Of a stretch of DNA of 64,000 nt, positions 49,175-59,338 are shown piece by piece. The stretch covers positions 1 to 64,000 of the forward strand of contig NZ_CVSV01000075.1 in NCBI RefSeq assembly GCF_001180245.1, read 5' to 3'. This DNA is from Prochlorococcus marinus. Its GTDB lineage: Bacteria; Cyanobacteriota; Cyanobacteriia; PCC-6307; Cyanobiaceae. The position numbers were made by a program, and so were the translations under genes. Each line of letters opens with the position of its first letter. The stretch's first letter is position 1. The notes below the pieces were generated by a model. The model worked only from the letters and a program-made list of their open reading frames with translations, was not told the DNA's origin and searched no databases.

Positions 49175-51901
49175 TTAAAAATTATTGTCGATTCTTTTTG
49201 TTGCAGGATTAATATCTTCAAAGACTTTTATAAGATCATTAGATTCAGAAACAGGAAAACGATTAATAGCTTTTAATGCTAGCTTAGCTTTGCTTTTTAA
49301 TTTATTACTAACACCAATACAGTATTGCACTTGAGAAAGGACATCAATTGATCTTCTAATAATCCTCACTACATCACCTTCGTCTAATGAAGTATTAAAA
49401 ACCAAATCTTTCCATTTTTTTCCTTTTGCCCATTCAGAAATAATTCCAGTCAACTCTGTTTCTAAATAGATAGGAGTTTCAATATGAAACTTATTTTGTT
49501 GAAAAGAGACTAATTTTCTTAAACCATCTAATTCATTAAAAACATCTATTACCTTTAAAGATGGCTTGAAATTACACCAAAGATTAGGCCTCTTTATCTC
49601 AACACATATAGCTTGAATAATTGCAGCTAACTCAGGAGGATCTAAATCGTCTAAATAACCACTAATTAAAACAAGACCAATCCATAATTCATTTTCACTT
49701 CTTATTGCACCAACTGTTTGTCCAACTTCTGTCAATTCCAAATCATTTAAACAACCAAAATGATTCAAAATTTTAATCAAATCAGTAAAAGTTCTCCAGT
49801 TATGATTTTCTTTATCCTCAAGAAGTTTTTTTCTAATATTTATTTCTTGTTCAACATCAATAATTCTTTTTCTATATTTCTTTAATTTCTTGGAGTCTCC
49901 AAATCTGTGTGCAGGATGATCAGTCACTGTTTCTTCTAAATTATTAATTTGTTGCTTTTGTGACAAAACCTCCGTTGTCAAATCATATTGTGGAGTTTGT
50001 AAATCATTTTTTTTAGAAACTTCTAAAATTCGATCCGCATAACACTGCGACATATCATCTCCCCTAAATACCTCTCCAGAAAAATACATCTTTGGCACTT
50101 CAATTCCTAAGACATCAATTGCATCCAAATCATTAAAGATACTTACTATGTGTGAGGGTTTTATAAGAATAAATAAATTATCAATTGTCAAACACAATAA
50201 ACTCTTAATTCTTTTGGATTCATATATTTTCTTGCAAATTAATCCTGGAACAATTTTTCTTTTAATTTGGGGAGCTTTGATTGAAATTAAGCTTCCATCT
50301 TTAATATATGGAAGTGCCTTGGTTATCTCTTCTGATAATTTTTCTGCTGATTGTTTTTCTAAAATTTTTAAGAGTCTTCTCTCTTCTTTAAGACGATTTT
50401 TTAACTTTTCGTATGCATCAAAATCTTTCCATGAAACGTTAGATGTAATTTTTTTTAACTCAATTAAATCCTTATCTAAATTTTCAAGAATTATATTCTC
50501 ACCTGATGATTCACCTAAATATAAAAAACTACCAAAACTTCTTTTAATTAATTCTTTAGACTTCTCTAAAGTATAACTTTGTAAAAGATTAAGTACCATT
50601 CCATAGCTTGGAGTGAATTGACTTTCTAAAGCATTTGGTTTGCTTATAGCCAGTGCACTTGCTTCTTTGGCACCTTCGAATCTTGTTTGTAATGTAACAA
50701 CATATCCCTGGGTATCTTTTCCTCTTCTTCCAGCTCTTCCTGACATTTGCAAAAATTCACTGCTAAATAATAATCTATGACCATCTTCTGTCCTTTTTGA
50801 TAAAGAAGAAATAACAGTTGTTCTTGCGGGCATATTTATTCCTGCAGCAAGAGTTTCAGTTGCAAAAACAACTTTTATTAAACCTTGCTGAAATAATTCC
50901 TCAACCAATTCTTTCCATGCAGGCAATAATCCAGCATGATGAGATGCAATACCACGTTTTAATGCCTCACATTGAGATTTATCTTGAATTGCTGCCTGAT
51001 TATTTTTAAGATAAACATCTAATTTTTGGGATATCATACTTGCTTCTGAATAACTTACTAAAGTTAAATCTTTTATATTCTCAATAGCCTTGTCACATCC
51101 TCTTCTACTAAAAATAAAATAAATAGCTGGCAACATATTTCGTTCAGCTAGTTTCGAAATCACAAAGCCAATTGAGGGAGACTTTGGTTGCATTATCCTG
51201 CCCACTTTTCCTCTTATTTTCTGCCCTTTAGGAGCTCTCCAAATCTTACAGTTTGGATGAATTCCATTACCCTTATTATTTAAAAGTGGATGGAGGCCTT
51301 TAAAACTACAAAAAATAAATTCAAGTGGGACTGGTCTCTTATCACTATTAATTAGTACTGTGGGCCCATGAACTTTTTCTATCCAATTTTGCAATTGATC
51401 TGCATTAGCTATTGTTGCTGATAAAGCTATTATTTGAGTTCTAGTAGGGCAATGGATTATAGTTTCTTCCCAAACTGTACCTCTTTGGGGGTCATTCATA
51501 TAATGACATTCATCAAGAATTACAGATTCTAAATTTTCTAAGGGATCATCAAATTCATCAAATTCGCCATAAAGCATGTTCCTAAAAATCTCAGTCGTCA
51601 TTACTAAGATTTCTGCTTCTCTATTTATGCTTATATCTCCAGTTAAAAGACCAACTTTATTCTCACCATATTGATTAGCAAAATCTCTAAACTTTTGGTT
51701 TGATAGGGCCTTTAAAGGTGTTGTATAAAAAACTCTGCTGTCATGAGATAAGCCTCTATAGATAGCAAATTCACCTATCAATGTTTTACCCGAACCTGTT
51801 GGTGCTGTTAAAACAACAGAATTTCCGCTATTAATAGCTCGTATTGCTTCTAATTGGAAATCATCTAGCGGAAAGGGGAAATATTCCTCTAAATTAAGCA
51901 A
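49175..51901 (-). CDS. Ski2/Mtr4-like DExH-box RNA helicase
   Basis: A 908-residue SF2 helicase. Motif I LTAPTGSGKTLIGEFA (~residue 33), II ILDECHYMND (~residue 128), III ALSATIAN, VI QMSGRAGRRG (~residue 385). The C-terminal ~200 residues resemble the DSHCT domain of Ski2/Mtr4 helicases. Such helicases in cyanobacteria probably unwind RNA for turnover; partner nucleases are not encoded nearby. Confidence 0.92.
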   Translation of the reverse strand: MLNLEEYFPFPLDDFQLEAIRAINSGNSVVLTAPTGSGKTLIGEFAIYRGLSHDSRVFYTTPLKALSNQKFRDFANQYGENKVGLLTGDISINREAEILVMTTEIFRNMLYGEFDEFDDPLENLESVILDECHYMNDPQRGTVWEETIIHCPTRTQIIALSATIANADQLQNWIEKVHGPTVLINSDKRPVPLEFIFCSFKGLHPLLNNKGNGIHPNCKIWRAPKGQKIRGKVGRIMQPKSPSIGFVISKLAERNMLPAIYFIFSRRGCDKAIENIKDLTLVSYSEASMISQKLDVYLKNNQAAIQDKSQCEALKRGIASHHAGLLPAWKELVEELFQQGLIKVVFATETLAAGINMPARTTVISSLSKRTEDGHRLLFSSEFLQMSGRAGRRGKDTQGYVVTLQTRFEGAKEASALAISKPNALESQFTPSYGMVLNLLQSYTLEKSKELIKRSFGSFLYLGESSGENIILENLDKDLIELKKITSNVSWKDFDAYEKLKNRLKEERRLLKILEKQSAEKLSEEITKALPYIKDGSLISIKAPQIKRKIVPGLICKKIYESKRIKSLLCLTIDNLFILIKPSHIVSIFNDLDAIDVLGIEVPKMYFSGEVFRGDDMSQCYADRILEVSKKNDLQTPQYDLTTEVLSQKQQINNLEETVTDHPAHRFGDSKKLKKYRKRIIDVEQEINIRKKLLEDKENHNWRTFTDLIKILNHFGCLNDLELTEVGQTVGAIRSENELWIGLVLISGYLDDLDPPELAAIIQAICVEIKRPNLWCNFKPSLKVIDVFNELDGLRKLVSFQQNKFHIETPIYLETELTGIISEWAKGKKWKDLVFNTSLDEGDVVRIIRRSIDVLSQVQYCIGVSNKLKSKAKLALKAINRFPVSESNDLIKVFEDINPATKRIDNNF

Positions 51902-52040
51902 TAATTGTGATTGAAGAGAGGATGAGTTAACTTCTTAATATATGATCTATATAGATATTAATAAACAAAAAATACCTTGCAAACTTTAATAGTAAATCTA
52001 AATCTTTTTAATTAAATCCAATATATTTTATTTTGCCAAA

Positions 52041-53180
52041 ATGAAAAAATCAAAAATTCCAAAAAATAGAATCCGTAAATTAAAAACATTTTCTTTAGGT
52101 AAAAAATCCTTCGAACTTCTAAGTGTAAATTCGCAAAATAAAAAACTTATAGACTTATGCAGTAATGATTATTTTGGATTAAGCAGGGACAAGGATTTAA
52201 TAAAAGCTTCTTACGAAATAAGCTTGTTAGAAGGCATTGGTTCAGGAAGCTCTAGGTTTATTACAGGTTCAAGACCAATACATAAATTATTAGAAACAGA
52301 ACTTGCCAAGTGGCTTGATCAAGAGAAAGTATTACTTTTCCCAAGCGGATTTCAAGCAAATATAGCCGCTATCCAGGCTTTAGCAAACAGAAATAGTATC
52401 GTAATAGCAGATAAATTGATCCATAACTCTTTATTGGTTGGAGTCAAAGCTGCTCAAGCAAAACTAGTTCGATTCTCACACAATAATTTAGAAGATTTAG
52501 AAGATAAAATTATTAAATCTAACCCCACAAAAAATTCCATTTTAGTTGTTGTTGAATCTCTTTATAGCATGGAGGGATCAATTGCTCCGCTCAGAGAAAT
52601 AACGGAAATTTGCAAAAAAAATAGTGTTCAATTATTAGTGGACGAAGCTCATGCAATTGGGATCTTGGGTCCTGAAGGCAGGGGTTTGAGTTTTAATTGT
52701 CGTTCAGATATAACTATGATTACTGGAACTTTTGGAAAAGCATTTGGAAGCGGTGGAGCTTTCATAGCTTCCAATTCAGAAATTGGAGAATATCTTATCC
52801 AAACAAGTGGTGCATTTAGGTATACAACCGCACTTGCGCCATCTTTGGCTGCTGGGGCACTAGAAGGTTTAAAAAAAATTTTAGAAAATAAAGAATGGGG
52901 TAATGATTTGTTATCTTCTGCGAATGTATGGAAAGATGAAATTATTAGAAATTTTAGTTTTCCAGTTCAGGGAGATTCTCACATTTTATCAATTATTGTT
53001 GGCCAAGAAGAGAAAGCAATTTATCTACAAAAATATCTCGAAGAAAATGGGTTTTTAGCAATCGCGATAAGACCTCCAACTGTTCCAGTGGGGCAATCAA
53101 GAATCAGAATAACAATACGAAGAAACTTAGATTTTAATCTGCTAAATAATTTCATCGCAGTATTAAAAGAGTTTAAATGA
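52041..53180 (+). CDS. bioF: 8-amino-7-oxononanoate synthase
   Basis: A 379-residue PLP enzyme. The PLP lysine is in GTFGKAFGSGGAFIAS (~residue 233); DLCSNDYFGLSRD and VDEAHAIGILGPEGRGL (~residue 200) are typical. Condenses pimeloyl-ACP with alanine in biotin synthesis. First gene of bioF-K-C-D-A; each gene overlaps or abuts the next. Confidence 0.95.
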   Translation: MKKSKIPKNRIRKLKTFSLGKKSFELLSVNSQNKKLIDLCSNDYFGLSRDKDLIKASYEISLLEGIGSGSSRFITGSRPIHKLLETELAKWLDQEKVLLFPSGFQANIAAIQALANRNSIVIADKLIHNSLLVGVKAAQAKLVRFSHNNLEDLEDKIIKSNPTKNSILVVVESLYSMEGSIAPLREITEICKKNSVQLLVDEAHAIGILGPEGRGLSFNCRSDITMITGTFGKAFGSGGAFIASNSEIGEYLIQTSGAFRYTTALAPSLAAGALEGLKKILENKEWGNDLLSSANVWKDEIIRNFSFPVQGDSHILSIIVGQEEKAIYLQKYLEENGFLAIAIRPPTVPVGQSRIRITIRRNLDFNLLNNFIAVLKEFK

Positions 53181-53881
53181 AACAAATTATTACTCAACAT
53201 GGGTGGGGACTAAATAAATATTTCTGGGATGATTATAAAGTTGATTTTTTAAATAATAATTGGCATTGGCAAGATAATGAAAGGGGCTATTTTTCGGCAA
53301 ATAATTATCAAGCTAAATGGATTAAAAGCGAATCTAAAAAAGAAATCAGAATGACTTTATGCCATTCATTTGGTTTTCATTTAATGCCAAAAAAAATTTT
53401 AAAAAAAGCAACTCATATTGTTCTTATAAATTCTTTTAATAATTTTCTTCCTTTAAGTAATAAGAGAAACTTTATTTTGAGGTCTCTAAAAAGAATGGAA
53501 ACAAAAATCATAAAAGATGAACCTAAGGATATGTTGAAAGAATTTATATACAGATCATTTATGCCAAATCATATAAATAATAGTTTTAAAAATATCTTTT
53601 ATAAAAGTCTAGAGAGTTTAAATAAAACTCTTCTTTTAAGTGATTTAAAAGAACTTTACATCAATAGAGATTTTCCAGTATTTTTAAGAAAAGATTGCAA
53701 AATTATTTTTATAAAATCAGAAAATGATTTGATTCTTGACAACGAATCAAATAATAACTTTTTAGATTCCTTAAATAAAACACTTGAAAGGAAGCCAATT
53801 TTAATTAAATTAGCTCAACAAGGTCATTGCTTGAATAATTTAAATTTATACGAGATCTTACTTAATACACTTAACGATTGA
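53177..53881 (+). CDS. bioK: Probable pimeloyl-ACP methyl ester esterase (BioK/BioG-like)
   Basis: A 234-residue alpha/beta-hydrolase-like protein between bioF and bioC, overlapping bioF by four bases. Candidate catalytic residues: Ser in LCHSFGFHL (~residue 60, a degenerate GxSxG), Asp in SENDLILD and His in QQGHCLNN (~residue 220). BioC methylates the malonyl group and an esterase must later remove the methyl; in picocyanobacteria this is BioK, replacing BioH. Assignment rests on operon position plus the triad. Confidence 0.8.
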   Translation: MKQIITQHGWGLNKYFWDDYKVDFLNNNWHWQDNERGYFSANNYQAKWIKSESKKEIRMTLCHSFGFHLMPKKILKKATHIVLINSFNNFLPLSNKRNFILRSLKRMETKIIKDEPKDMLKEFIYRSFMPNHINNSFKNIFYKSLESLNKTLLLSDLKELYINRDFPVFLRKDCKIIFIKSENDLILDNESNNNFLDSLNKTLERKPILIKLAQQGHCLNNLNLYEILLNTLND

Positions 53882-53882
53882 A

Positions 53883-54641
53883 ATGGATAGTAAAAAGTGG
53901 AATGAGAAAATACAAAACAATTTCAATGATGCTGCATATCGGTATTTAGAGCATTCAAATATTCAGAAATTTTTTGCAAAAAAGATTGCTCATCTTATCA
54001 AAGAATTAAATCCGCAAAAAAAAGGTGAATGGATAGATCTAGGATCAGGACCAGGACTATTAGCAGATGAAATAGAAAAAATTTCTTCTCAAGAAGTATC
54101 CAGAATTGATTTCAGCAAGAAAATGCTTTTTGAGAATAAATTATCTAGAAAAAAAATTTTATGGGATTTGAATAATGATTTACCTTCTGAAATAAATAAC
54201 TGTTCTTTATTAACATCTAACTTTTGCATACATTGGTTAAACAATCCAGAAGAGATAATAAAAAATTGGTTTAGCAAATTACAACCTGGAGGTTTTTTAA
54301 TTATTTCATATCCAACAACAAATTGTTTTCCTGAATGGAAAGATACTTGTAAAAAAATTGATATCGAATATAGTGGTCTTAATTTCCTTTGCTCTAAAGA
54401 ATTATTAAAAGATTTCAAATCAACTGAAATACATTATTCAAAACAGTTTAATTATCTTGAAAATTTTGAAGATGTATATAAACTTTTTAGAAGCATTAAA
54501 AATGTAGGAGCACAATCAACAAACTGTAAACGCAAAACAGTGAAAGAGTTAAAGGAAATTCAAAAGTTTTGGCCAAAGAATTACAATAATACGGTGAACC
54601 TTTCATGGCAAATTGAGATTCAAGTCATAAAGAAATTATGA
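53883..54641 (+). CDS. bioC: Malonyl-ACP O-methyltransferase
   Basis: A 252-residue class I SAM methyltransferase: NFNDAAYRYLEHSNIQKFFA at the start (typical BioC), SAM motif WIDLGSGPGLLADEI (~residue 46), and FCIHWLNNPEE. Primes pimelate synthesis by methylating malonyl-ACP. Starts one base after the esterase gene and overlaps bioD by four bases. Confidence 0.92.
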   Translation: MDSKKWNEKIQNNFNDAAYRYLEHSNIQKFFAKKIAHLIKELNPQKKGEWIDLGSGPGLLADEIEKISSQEVSRIDFSKKMLFENKLSRKKILWDLNNDLPSEINNCSLLTSNFCIHWLNNPEEIIKNWFSKLQPGGFLIISYPTTNCFPEWKDTCKKIDIEYSGLNFLCSKELLKDFKSTEIHYSKQFNYLENFEDVYKLFRSIKNVGAQSTNCKRKTVKELKEIQKFWPKNYNNTVNLSWQIEIQVIKKL

Positions 54642-55303
54642 GTAGTCACAAAAATATTTTCAAATTTATAATTTGTGGAACAGATACTGATATCGGGAAA
54701 ACTTTAATAAGCTCTTTTTTCGTTAAAGGATTAAATTCCTTTTATTGGAAACCTATTCAAAGTGGGATTGAATCGCAAACTGATAGTGAGACTGTTGAAA
54801 AACTTGCACAAGTAAGTAAAGAGAAAATAATCAAAGAAGCTTATGTCTTTACAAAACCTCTTTCTCCGCATTGGGCTGCTGAAATAGATAAAAAAGCTAT
54901 TTACTTTGACAAGTTGAGATTGCCAAAAGTGGATGGCTCACTAATTATAGAAACTGCGGGTGGATTAATGGTTCCTATAACACGCAATTTTTTGCAAATA
55001 GATCAAATAAAAAAATGGAATCTTCCGGTAATACTTGTATGTAAGAGCTCACTTGGCACTCTTAACCATACCCTGCTTAGTATTGAGGCCTTAAAACGAA
55101 GAAATATTGAGATTTTAGGTTTAGTAGTCAATGGCGAAAAACACCTAGATAATCCAAAAACTCTAGTTGATTTTAGTGGTATTCCTTTAATTGCTGAATT
55201 TCCTTATATAAAAAAAATGGACTCAAATAATTTAGATATACTATGGAAAGAACTAGACATTAAGAATAAGTTGATCTCACTATTAAACTCAAAAATAAGT
55301 TAA
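54638..55303 (+). CDS. bioD: Dethiobiotin synthetase
   Basis: A 221-residue enzyme. P-loop ICGTDTDIGKTLISSFFVKG (~residues 12-31), YWKPIQSG and IIETAGGLMVPI (~residue 107) are characteristic. Closes the ureido ring of dethiobiotin. Stop is followed directly by the bioA start. Confidence 0.94.
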   Translation: MSSHKNIFKFIICGTDTDIGKTLISSFFVKGLNSFYWKPIQSGIESQTDSETVEKLAQVSKEKIIKEAYVFTKPLSPHWAAEIDKKAIYFDKLRLPKVDGSLIIETAGGLMVPITRNFLQIDQIKKWNLPVILVCKSSLGTLNHTLLSIEALKRRNIEILGLVVNGEKHLDNPKTLVDFSGIPLIAEFPYIKKMDSNNLDILWKELDIKNKLISLLNSKIS

Positions 55304-56605
55304 ATGAAATCTTTGGATTCAAAAGCTACAACTCAAGATTGGCACCCAAATATTTGGCCACCTTTTACGCAAATCAATAACAGCAAACCGCAGATAGAAG
55401 TAACTCATGGTAAAGATGCCCTCCTATTTACTAAAGATCCTAAAAAAGAACTAATAGATGCAATTAGTAGTTGGTGGGTAACTCTTCATGGTCATAGTAA
55501 CGAATTTATTGCGGATGCCATTTTTGATCAATCAAAAAAACTTGAGCAAGTTATATTTGCTGATTTCTTACATCCACAGGCAAAAAAATTAGCGGAAAGA
55601 CTTAGTGAATTAACAAAACTAGAAAGATTATTCTTTTCTGATAACGGTTCTACCGCAGTGGAAGTCGCTTTAAAAATTGCCTTCCAATCATGGCAAAATA
55701 AAGGAGAAACAAGAACTCAAATAGTAGCTTTTGATGGCGCCTATCATGGTGATACATTTGGCGCAATGGCTTTAGGTGAAAGAAATATTTTTAATGAGAA
55801 TTTCGATAATCTCATGTTCCCAGTTAGAAGAGTTCCTTGGCCTTCAACTTGGATGAACGATGAGGAAGTAGAAAATAAAGAAAATAAGGCGATCCAAAAA
55901 TTAGAAACTCTACTTAAAACTCCCACAGTTGCAGTAATCCTTGAGCCACTTGTTCAAGGAGCAGGAGGGATGAATATGGTTAGGCCTCAATTTATAAAAA
56001 AAGTTTCAGAAATTATAAAAAATAATAATTCTTTGTTAATTGCCGATGAAGTATTGACTGGGTTTGGAAGATGTGGAAACCTTTTTGCTTTTCAAAAAGC
56101 AAAAATAATTCCTGATTTAATAAGTATTTCAAAAGGTTTAACTGGTGGATTTTTACCGATGGGAATAACTTTATGTAAAGAAAAAATTTTTCAATCCTTT
56201 ATTGATGATTCCCCAAGAAAAACTTTTTGGCATGGACATAGTTTTACTGCTAATCCTTTAGGTTGTGCTGCAGCAAACGCTAGCCTTGATTTATTAGAAA
56301 AAGAACCACAAAAATACCTTTCATTTGAAGAAAAACATTTATCTCATCTAATTAAATTTAAAAACTTACCTTACATAAAGAAGGTAAGGGTATCAGGCAC
56401 AATTGCTGCCTTCGATTTAGATATTGGGAACAAAAAAGGTTATTTTAATAATATTGGGAAAGAAATAAAGAGTCTTGCAATGGAGCAAGGTTTATTCATT
56501 AGGCCCCTCGGGAATGTTATTTATCTCATGCCGCCTCTCTGTATAACAGATGATCAATTGGAGAAAAGTTACTGGATAATAAGGCAAATCTTAGACAATC
56601 TTTAG
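55304..56605 (+). CDS. bioA: Adenosylmethionine-8-amino-7-oxononanoate aminotransferase
   Basis: A 433-residue class III aminotransferase. IWPPFTQ at the N-terminus is typical of BioA; SSWWVTLHGHSN and the PLP lysine in SISKGLTGGFLPMGITL (~residue 284) are present. Last of the biotin operon; bioB is not in the window. Confidence 0.95.
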   Translation: MKSLDSKATTQDWHPNIWPPFTQINNSKPQIEVTHGKDALLFTKDPKKELIDAISSWWVTLHGHSNEFIADAIFDQSKKLEQVIFADFLHPQAKKLAERLSELTKLERLFFSDNGSTAVEVALKIAFQSWQNKGETRTQIVAFDGAYHGDTFGAMALGERNIFNENFDNLMFPVRRVPWPSTWMNDEEVENKENKAIQKLETLLKTPTVAVILEPLVQGAGGMNMVRPQFIKKVSEIIKNNNSLLIADEVLTGFGRCGNLFAFQKAKIIPDLISISKGLTGGFLPMGITLCKEKIFQSFIDDSPRKTFWHGHSFTANPLGCAAANASLDLLEKEPQKYLSFEEKHLSHLIKFKNLPYIKKVRVSGTIAAFDLDIGNKKGYFNNIGKEIKSLAMEQGLFIRPLGNVIYLMPPLCITDDQLEKSYWIIRQILDNL

Positions 56606-56613
56606 ATGGAAGT

Positions 56614-56871
56614 TTAAGGTCCCTGAAGTATTGCATTTTCCACATCTTCTCTATTAATGCAGTAGGAAAATAGTCTTTTAGTTTCTTGTCCTTCACTTTC
56701 CCACATAACACTTAAATCTTCTTGTTCAAAAATAATTGTTGCATTCCAATTTGAAAGTAACAGATACCATTTAGATGGATTATTAATATCCTTCACAGCA
56801 CCCAAATCAGTTAGCCACAATTCCAATGATTGCAGTGAATTTTGATTGATAGGTTTTTTAGAGGGATTCAC
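56614..56871 (-). CDS. DUF3143 family protein
   Basis: An 85-residue cyanobacterial protein: LQSLELWLTDLGAVKD, WYLLLSNWNATIIFEQEDLS, and a C-terminal FSYCINREDVENAILQGP match DUF3143. It lies next to a DnaJ-like gene on the same strand, 17 bases apart, so they are probably cotranscribed. Function unknown. Confidence 0.75.
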   Translation of the reverse strand: MNPSKKPINQNSLQSLELWLTDLGAVKDINNPSKWYLLLSNWNATIIFEQEDLSVMWESEGQETKRLFSYCINREDVENAILQGP

Positions 56872-56888
56872 AGACTTTTTTAAAAAAA

Positions 56889-57329
56889 TTATTTAATTAG
56901 CCAAAGCGGTATTGTCTCTAATTCTTTTCCAGTAAAAGAAGCAATAAAAATTGAACCAATTAAACTTATAGAAATGATGATAATTAAAAGAAACAACGAA
57001 AACAATTCTCCATTCGAAAAAGGTCTTCTATTTTCTATTAAATTTTGATTATTAGAATCGATTACTAAATTATTTAAAACGTTAGTATTATTTGTAATCC
57101 TAGAGTTTTCTTTTAGTTTTTCATCATATATTTTCCTTAAATTACTATTATTTAAATGTTCATAAGCTTCAAGAACTTCTTGAAATTTACTTTTAGCAAC
57201 GTCTATTTCTAATGAAGTTGTATCGGGATGCAACTCAATAGAAAGTTTACAAAATGCCTTTCTTAATTCATTATTGGATGCATTTTCATTTACACCTAAA
57301 ATTTTGTAATAGGAAGTTTCCCTTTTCAA
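56889..57329 (-). CDS. J-domain membrane protein
   Basis: A 146-residue protein. The N-terminal J-domain (YYKILGVNENASNNELRKAF) has the Hsp70-activating HPD in LSIELHPDTTS (~residue 35). The middle is Asn-rich, and a C-terminal transmembrane helix (LFSLFLLIIIISISLIGSIF) anchors it. It would recruit an Hsp70 to a membrane; it lacks the zinc and substrate domains of DnaJ. Confidence 0.88.
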   Translation of the reverse strand: MKRETSYYKILGVNENASNNELRKAFCKLSIELHPDTTSLEIDVAKSKFQEVLEAYEHLNNSNLRKIYDEKLKENSRITNNTNVLNNLVIDSNNQNLIENRRPFSNGELFSLFLLIIIISISLIGSIFIASFTGKELETIPLWLIK

Positions 57330-57391
57330 AATAATCTATTATTGATATTGTAATTCTAATAAATTTTTACTAAATAGAATGTATTTAATGG

Positions 57392-58132
57392 ATGGTTAAA
57401 ATTCATATTTATAACGAAATGCATAAACAAAACATTCCAAAAGAAATTCTTTCCTTAATAACTGAAGAAGAAATAAATTTATTTAAAGAGTTACAAATTA
57501 AAATTAAAGAATTAAATAATAAGACCAATCTCACAAGATTAACTGATGGAGATGATTATTGGGTATCTCAAGTTTTTGACAGCATTTGGCCATTCAAAGC
57601 TTTCACGAATATTAATTTTGATAATAAAAAATTTTTAGATATTGGATCAGGCTGTGGCTTCCCAGGTTTAGCTTATGCAATAACTCATCCTAATTCTGAG
57701 ATATACCTAATTGATTCTTTGAAAAAGAAAACAGATGCAATAAAAATTTTAGTTGAGCAGATCAATTTCAAAAACAATATTCATGTAATCAATGATCGTA
57801 TTGAGAATTTAGCCCACCAATCGTCAATGAGAAATAATTTTAATATTGCAACAACTAGAGCGGTTAGTAATCCATCAACAGTTTCAGAATATATACTACC
57901 AATGATAAAAAAAGAAGGGATTGGAGTTTTATATTGTGGCAAATGGACGAATCAAGAAAGTAACAATCTAGATAAAACTTTAGAAATATTAGAAGGTAAA
58001 GTTAAAGATAAAAAAGAGATACTATTACCAAGAAATAAAGGCACCCGAAATATTATTCTTATTCAACCAAAGAATTTTTGTCCTGAAATTTACCCAAGAA
58101 AAGTAGGCAAACCAGAAAAAAATCCATTATGA
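57392..58132 (+). CDS. rsmG: 16S rRNA (guanine527-N7)-methyltransferase
   Basis: A 246-residue enzyme. SAM motif FLDIGSGCGFPGLAYAITHP (~residue 82), TNLTRLTDGDDYWVSQVFDS near residue 48, and the TTRAVSNPSTVSEYILP motif (~residue 155) mark RsmG. An in-frame ATG nine codons later is an alternative start. Convergent with the aldo/keto reductase gene, three bases apart. Confidence 0.92.
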   Translation: MVKIHIYNEMHKQNIPKEILSLITEEEINLFKELQIKIKELNNKTNLTRLTDGDDYWVSQVFDSIWPFKAFTNINFDNKKFLDIGSGCGFPGLAYAITHPNSEIYLIDSLKKKTDAIKILVEQINFKNNIHVINDRIENLAHQSSMRNNFNIATTRAVSNPSTVSEYILPMIKKEGIGVLYCGKWTNQESNNLDKTLEILEGKVKDKKEILLPRNKGTRNIILIQPKNFCPEIYPRKVGKPEKNPL

Positions 58133-58134
58133 AA

Positions 58135-59328
58135 TTATTTTCTTGATAATCTTTCAGCATTCTTATCTCCAAATTTTTCTTTTAAATTTCTCAATTTTTT
58201 TATAACTTTTTTTGGATTTATATGACCTTCTAATACTTTCAATAATTGCCCTTCAGAAACATCTACATCTAGTAAATTAGCGTTAAATCCTGGGAACCAG
58301 TGGCTTCCATTACCAAGCAATTGATATCTAGCTCTTGCATATCCTTCCATACCCAACCAATCAATTAAATTTGAAAGCCAAAGCAGAACAGGAATATTAA
58401 TATTTCCCGGAGTATATTCCCAACTTGGTAAATTTCTATTCCAATTATGATGCCATTCTAAACCTAAGGAATTAATTGATTCTTGCCTTAATTTGTTAAT
58501 TATCTTTGGCACATACTTCTCAGATTCTGATAACAACGAGACAGCTTCTAAATGCAGAGCAAAATCTGTCTCTTTTGCAATACCGACACTCAAAGTATGT
58601 ACATTTTGATTTCTTAAGCAAAAAAGATCATTAAAAACTATAGGATGAAGTGGTTTACAAAATTCCAACATTTTTCTTGAAGGAGTATGAAGATGTCCTC
58701 CTTTATCAGTGGGACTTATTATGAAAACCCCAAGATCATGCTTATTGGCTAAATTAATAACCTTTGTATTTTCCTGATTAATGAAATACCAGTGCAAATT
58801 TACATAATCAAATAAGTTTGTTGATATGGCCTTTTCAATAAGTGAAGATTTTCCATGGGTTGAAAATCCAATAGATCCAATTAAATTTTCTTTTTGAAAA
58901 TTCCTCAAAATATCAATGCAACCTCCATCTCGAATAGCCTGATGTAAATGTTCAGCAGTATTGATACCATGTATTGCTAACAAATCAATTTTTTTAACTT
59001 TCAATTTTTCAATGCTAGATAATACATCTCGCTCAAAAATTTCTGGATTACTATTTGGTGGAATCTTTGTTTGGATTATATTTGGAATTTTCTTAGTATT
59101 CTTAAAACACATCCCTAATTGCACTTCAGAAGTTCCATAGTACTTGGCGGTTTCTATATGACTTAAGCCATATTGTGTGGCAAGATCTAATATATTTTCT
59201 ACTTTATTTTGTTCTTCGTATGAAACCTCAGAAAAATCTAATTGATCCCAACTTTTTTGAAATCTCATACCACCTAAAGATAAAACAGGAATCTTCAGAT
59301 TGGTTCTACCAAATCTACGATATTGCAT
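58135..59328 (-). CDS. Aldo/keto reductase family oxidoreductase
   Basis: A 397-residue protein. The N-terminal AKR barrel starts MQYRRFGRTNLKIPVLSLGG and has the catalytic Tyr in HIETAKYYGTSE (~residue 62) and IDLLAIHGINTAEHL. The C-terminal ~100 residues are an extension without the usual ferredoxin cysteines of related fused reductases. Substrate unknown; the ferredoxin gene just upstream could supply electrons. Confidence 0.88.
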   Translation of the reverse strand: MQYRRFGRTNLKIPVLSLGGMRFQKSWDQLDFSEVSYEEQNKVENILDLATQYGLSHIETAKYYGTSEVQLGMCFKNTKKIPNIIQTKIPPNSNPEIFERDVLSSIEKLKVKKIDLLAIHGINTAEHLHQAIRDGGCIDILRNFQKENLIGSIGFSTHGKSSLIEKAISTNLFDYVNLHWYFINQENTKVINLANKHDLGVFIISPTDKGGHLHTPSRKMLEFCKPLHPIVFNDLFCLRNQNVHTLSVGIAKETDFALHLEAVSLLSESEKYVPKIINKLRQESINSLGLEWHHNWNRNLPSWEYTPGNINIPVLLWLSNLIDWLGMEGYARARYQLLGNGSHWFPGFNANLLDVDVSEGQLLKVLEGHINPKKVIKKLRNLKEKFGDKNAERLSRK

Positions 59329-59338
59329 CTTGTTGATA

